This document shows positions 61,394-64,000 of a stretch of DNA of 64,000 nucleotides, one piece after another (position 1 is the first letter of the stretch; each line of letters starts with the position of its first letter). Under the pieces are notes generated by a model that worked only from the letters and a program-made list of their open reading frames with translations, was not told the DNA's origin and made no database searches. Source of the stretch: Photobacterium halotolerans DSM 18316 (lineage in GTDB: Bacteria; Pseudomonadota; Gammaproteobacteria; Enterobacterales; Vibrionaceae); the NCBI RefSeq assembly GCF_000425165.1, contig NZ_AULG01000012.1:171454-235453 (forward strand). The letters run 5' to 3'. The translations under genes and the position numbers were made by a program.

Positions 61394-63490
61394 GTGGCTC
61401 GCAAAACTCCTATCGAGCGTTACCGTAACATCGGTATTTGTGCTCACGTAGATGCCGGTAAAACAACCACTACCGAGCGTATCCTGTTTTACACAGGTCT
61501 TTCCCATAAAATTGGTGAAGTACACGATGGTGCAGCTACCATGGACTGGATGGAACAGGAGCAGGAGCGTGGGATCACCATTACCTCTGCTGCCACTACA
61601 ACCTTCTGGCGTGGTATGGACGCTCAGTTTCCTGAGCATCGCATCAACATTATCGACACCCCAGGACACGTTGATTTTACTATCGAAGTAGAGCGTTCTC
61701 TGCGCGTACTTGATGGTGCAGTGGTTGTTTTCTGTGGCTCATCCGGTGTTGAACCTCAGTCTGAGACCGTCTGGCGTCAGGCTGACAAATACGAAGTACC
61801 ACGTATGGTCTTCGTTAACAAGATGGACCGTGCAGGGGCTGATTTCCTGCGTGTAATTGAGCAAATCAAAATCCGTCTTGGCGCAAATCCGGTACCTATT
61901 CAGCTGAATATTGGTGCGGAAGAAGAATTCAAAGGTGTGATCGACCTGATTAAAATGAAAGCGATCAACTGGAATGAAGCCGATCAGGGCATGAGCTTCA
62001 CCTATGAAGACATTCCGGCAGACATGCAAGAGCTGGCCGAAGAATGGCATACCAATCTGGTTGAGTCAGCGGCTGAGGCAACAGAAGAGCTGATGGATAA
62101 GTACCTTGAAGAAGGTACCTTGTCAGAAGATGAAATCAAAGCCGGTCTGCGCCAGCGTACGCTGAACAATGAAATCGTACTGGCAACCTGTGGCTCTGCA
62201 TTTAAAAACAAAGGTGTTCAGGCTGTACTGGATGCGGTTGTGGAATTCTTGCCATCGCCAACGGAAGTAAAAGCAATCCGTGGTGAAGATATGGATGGCA
62301 ATGAAGTGATCCGCCACTCAAGCGACGAAGAACCCTTCGCTGCGCTGGCGTTTAAGATCGCAACTGACCCGTTCGTAGGCACTCTGACATTTATGCGTGT
62401 TTATTCCGGTGTTGTGAATTCAGGCGATAGCGTCTACAACACGGTGAAAGATAAGCGTGAGCGCTTTGGCCGTATCGTTCAGATGCACTCCAATAAGCGT
62501 GAAGAAATTAAAGAAGTTCGAGCTGGCGACATCGCGGCAGCAATTGGCCTGAAGAACGTTACTACCGGTGATACTCTGTGCGATCCAGAACACAAAGTGA
62601 TTCTGGAGCGGATGGAATTCCCTGAGCCAGTGATTCAGATTGCTGTTGAACCAAGGTCGAAAGCCGACCAGGAAAAAATGGGTATTGCACTGGGTAAACT
62701 GGCTGCAGAAGATCCATCATTCCGGGTAGAAACCGATGAAGAATCTGGCCAAACCCTGATTTCGGGTATGGGTGAGCTTCATCTGGATATCATCGTTGAC
62801 CGTATGAAGCGTGAGTTCAGCGTTGAATGTAACGTTGGTAAGCCTCAGGTTGCTTTCCGTGAAACTATCCGTGGCAAAACGGAAGTGGAAGGTAAGTTCG
62901 TACGTCAATCTGGTGGTCGCGGCCAGTACGGTCACGTCTGGCTGAAGATTGAGCCTTCAGAGCCGAATGCCGGTTTCGTCTTTGTCGACGAAGTCGTCGG
63001 TGGCGCAGTACCGAGAGAATATATCGGTGCCGTTGCCAAAGGTATCGAAGAGCAGATGAAAAATGGTGTCCTTGCCGGTTACCCGGTACTGGACGTCAAA
63101 GCGACGCTGTTCGATGGTTCATACCACGATGTTGACTCGAGCGAAATGGCGTTTAAGATCGCCGGTTCTATGGCGTTCAGGAAGGGTGCACTTGATGCGC
63201 AACCTGTCATTCTTGAACCTATGATGAAAGTTGAAGTAACCACTCCGGAAGACTGGATGGGTGATGTGGTGGGCGACTTGAACCGTCGTCGCGGCATCAT
63301 TGGCGGTATGGACGAAGGCCCGGCCGGGCTGAAGATTATCCGTGCCCATGTTCCGCTTTCTGAGATGTTTGGTTATGCAACGGATCTTCGTTCTGCTACC
63401 CAAGGCCGTGCTTCCTATTCGATGGAGTTCAGCGAATATGCTGAAGTTCCGAAGAATATCGCCGATGGAATCATCGCTGAACGCGGCTAA
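61394..63490 (+). CDS. fusA: elongation factor G
   Basis: EF-G drives translocation on the ribosome by GTP hydrolysis. The 698-residue product has G1 AHVDAGKT (17-24), G3 DTPGHVDF near 88-95 and G4 NKMD near 142-145, then domains II-V with the conserved [15 protein letters not shown] in domain IV. It uses a GTG start after AGAGGA, as other fusA genes do. It follows rpsG by 87 bases. Confidence 0.98.
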   Translation: MARKTPIERYRNIGICAHVDAGKTTTTERILFYTGLSHKIGEVHDGAATMDWMEQEQERGITITSAATTTFWRGMDAQFPEHRINIIDTPGHVDFTIEVERSLRVLDGAVVVFCGSSGVEPQSETVWRQADKYEVPRMVFVNKMDRAGADFLRVIEQIKIRLGANPVPIQLNIGAEEEFKGVIDLIKMKAINWNEADQGMSFTYEDIPADMQELAEEWHTNLVESAAEATEELMDKYLEEGTLSEDEIKAGLRQRTLNNEIVLATCGSAFKNKGVQAVLDAVVEFLPSPTEVKAIRGEDMDGNEVIRHSSDEEPFAALAFKIATDPFVGTLTFMRVYSGVVNSGDSVYNTVKDKRERFGRIVQMHSNKREEIKEVRAGDIAAAIGLKNVTTGDTLCDPEHKVILERMEFPEPVIQIAVEPRSKADQEKMGIALGKLAAEDPSFRVETDEESGQTLISGMGELHLDIIVDRMKREFSVECNVGKPQVAFRETIRGKTEVEGKFVRQSGGRGQYGHVWLKIEPSEPNAGFVFVDEVVGGAVPREYIGAVAKGIEEQMKNGVLAGYPVLDVKATLFDGSYHDVDSSEMAFKIAGSMAFRKGALDAQPVILEPMMKVEVTTPEDWMGDVVGDLNRRRGIIGGMDEGPAGLKIIRAHVPLSEMFGYATDLRSATQGRASYSMEFSEYAEVPKNIADGIIAERG

Positions 63491-64000
<510 letters not shown>

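Overview
This window is chromosomal DNA of a gammaproteobacterium, almost certainly a member of the Vibrionaceae. Three things point there: an AphA-type PadR regulator beside ppc, an argH fused to an acetyltransferase domain, and the gene order aroK-aroB-damX-dam-rpe-gph-trpS, extracellular nuclease, pabA, argD-astA-astD, crp. Base composition looks a little above 50% GC, so Photobacterium or a relative is possible, but I cannot fix the genus from sequence alone. I see no rRNA, tRNA, insertion sequence, prophage or CRISPR array; this is a core-genome region.

Layout. 1-8.6 kb: the 5' part of priA (minus), rpmE, a short malic enzyme, and the methionine block metJ / metB-metL / metF with arrays of MetJ operators. 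8.7-12.3 kb: aphA and ppc on the minus strand. 12.3-18 kb: a long regulatory leader followed by argC-argB-argG-argH(A). 18-21.4 kb: a peroxide-defence group, a flavoprotein disulfide reductase and a peroxiredoxin-glutaredoxin fusion, divergent from oxyR. 21.5-28 kb: mrcA (PBP1a), divergent from pilMNOPQ. 28-35 kb: aroK, aroB, damX, dam, rpe, gph, trpS, with a small DUF2970 membrane protein facing dam. 35.5-43.7 kb: an Xds-like secreted nuclease, pabA, then the arginine catabolic genes argD/astC, astA, astD and a DUF1338 gene. 43.8-49.9 kb: crp with a CRP site and yhfA, yheU, prkB, yheT, and a MocR regulator divergent from a LysE exporter. 50-55.2 kb: a TIGR02444 protein, yheS, kefG-kefB, yheV. 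55.3-60.2 kb: slyD, slyX, a WD40-like lipoprotein, fkpA, yheO-tusDCB. 60.2-64 kb: the str operon rpsL-rpsG-fusA-tuf, with tuf cut by the window end.

The main discovery candidate is the argC leader (about 12.54-12.83 kb). Behind a promoter overlapped by two ARG boxes in the canonical 3-bp-spaced arrangement lies a 15-codon reading frame ending Arg-Arg-Arg-stop (CGA CGA CGC TAA). A 10-bp perfect inverted repeat has its first arm inside this frame and its second just after the stop. The second arm shares three bases with a GC-rich hairpin followed by a T-rich tract. The geometry fits ribosome-mediated transcription attenuation of argCBGH, on top of ArgR repression. argE, which I expect divergent from argC in Vibrio, is absent from this spot.

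Regulation visible in the sequence: MetJ boxes at metJ/metB and metF, ARG boxes at argC, an OxyR-like site at oxyR, a near-consensus CRP site at crp, a palindrome between the MocR and LysE genes, and a strong sigma-70 promoter ahead of rpsL.
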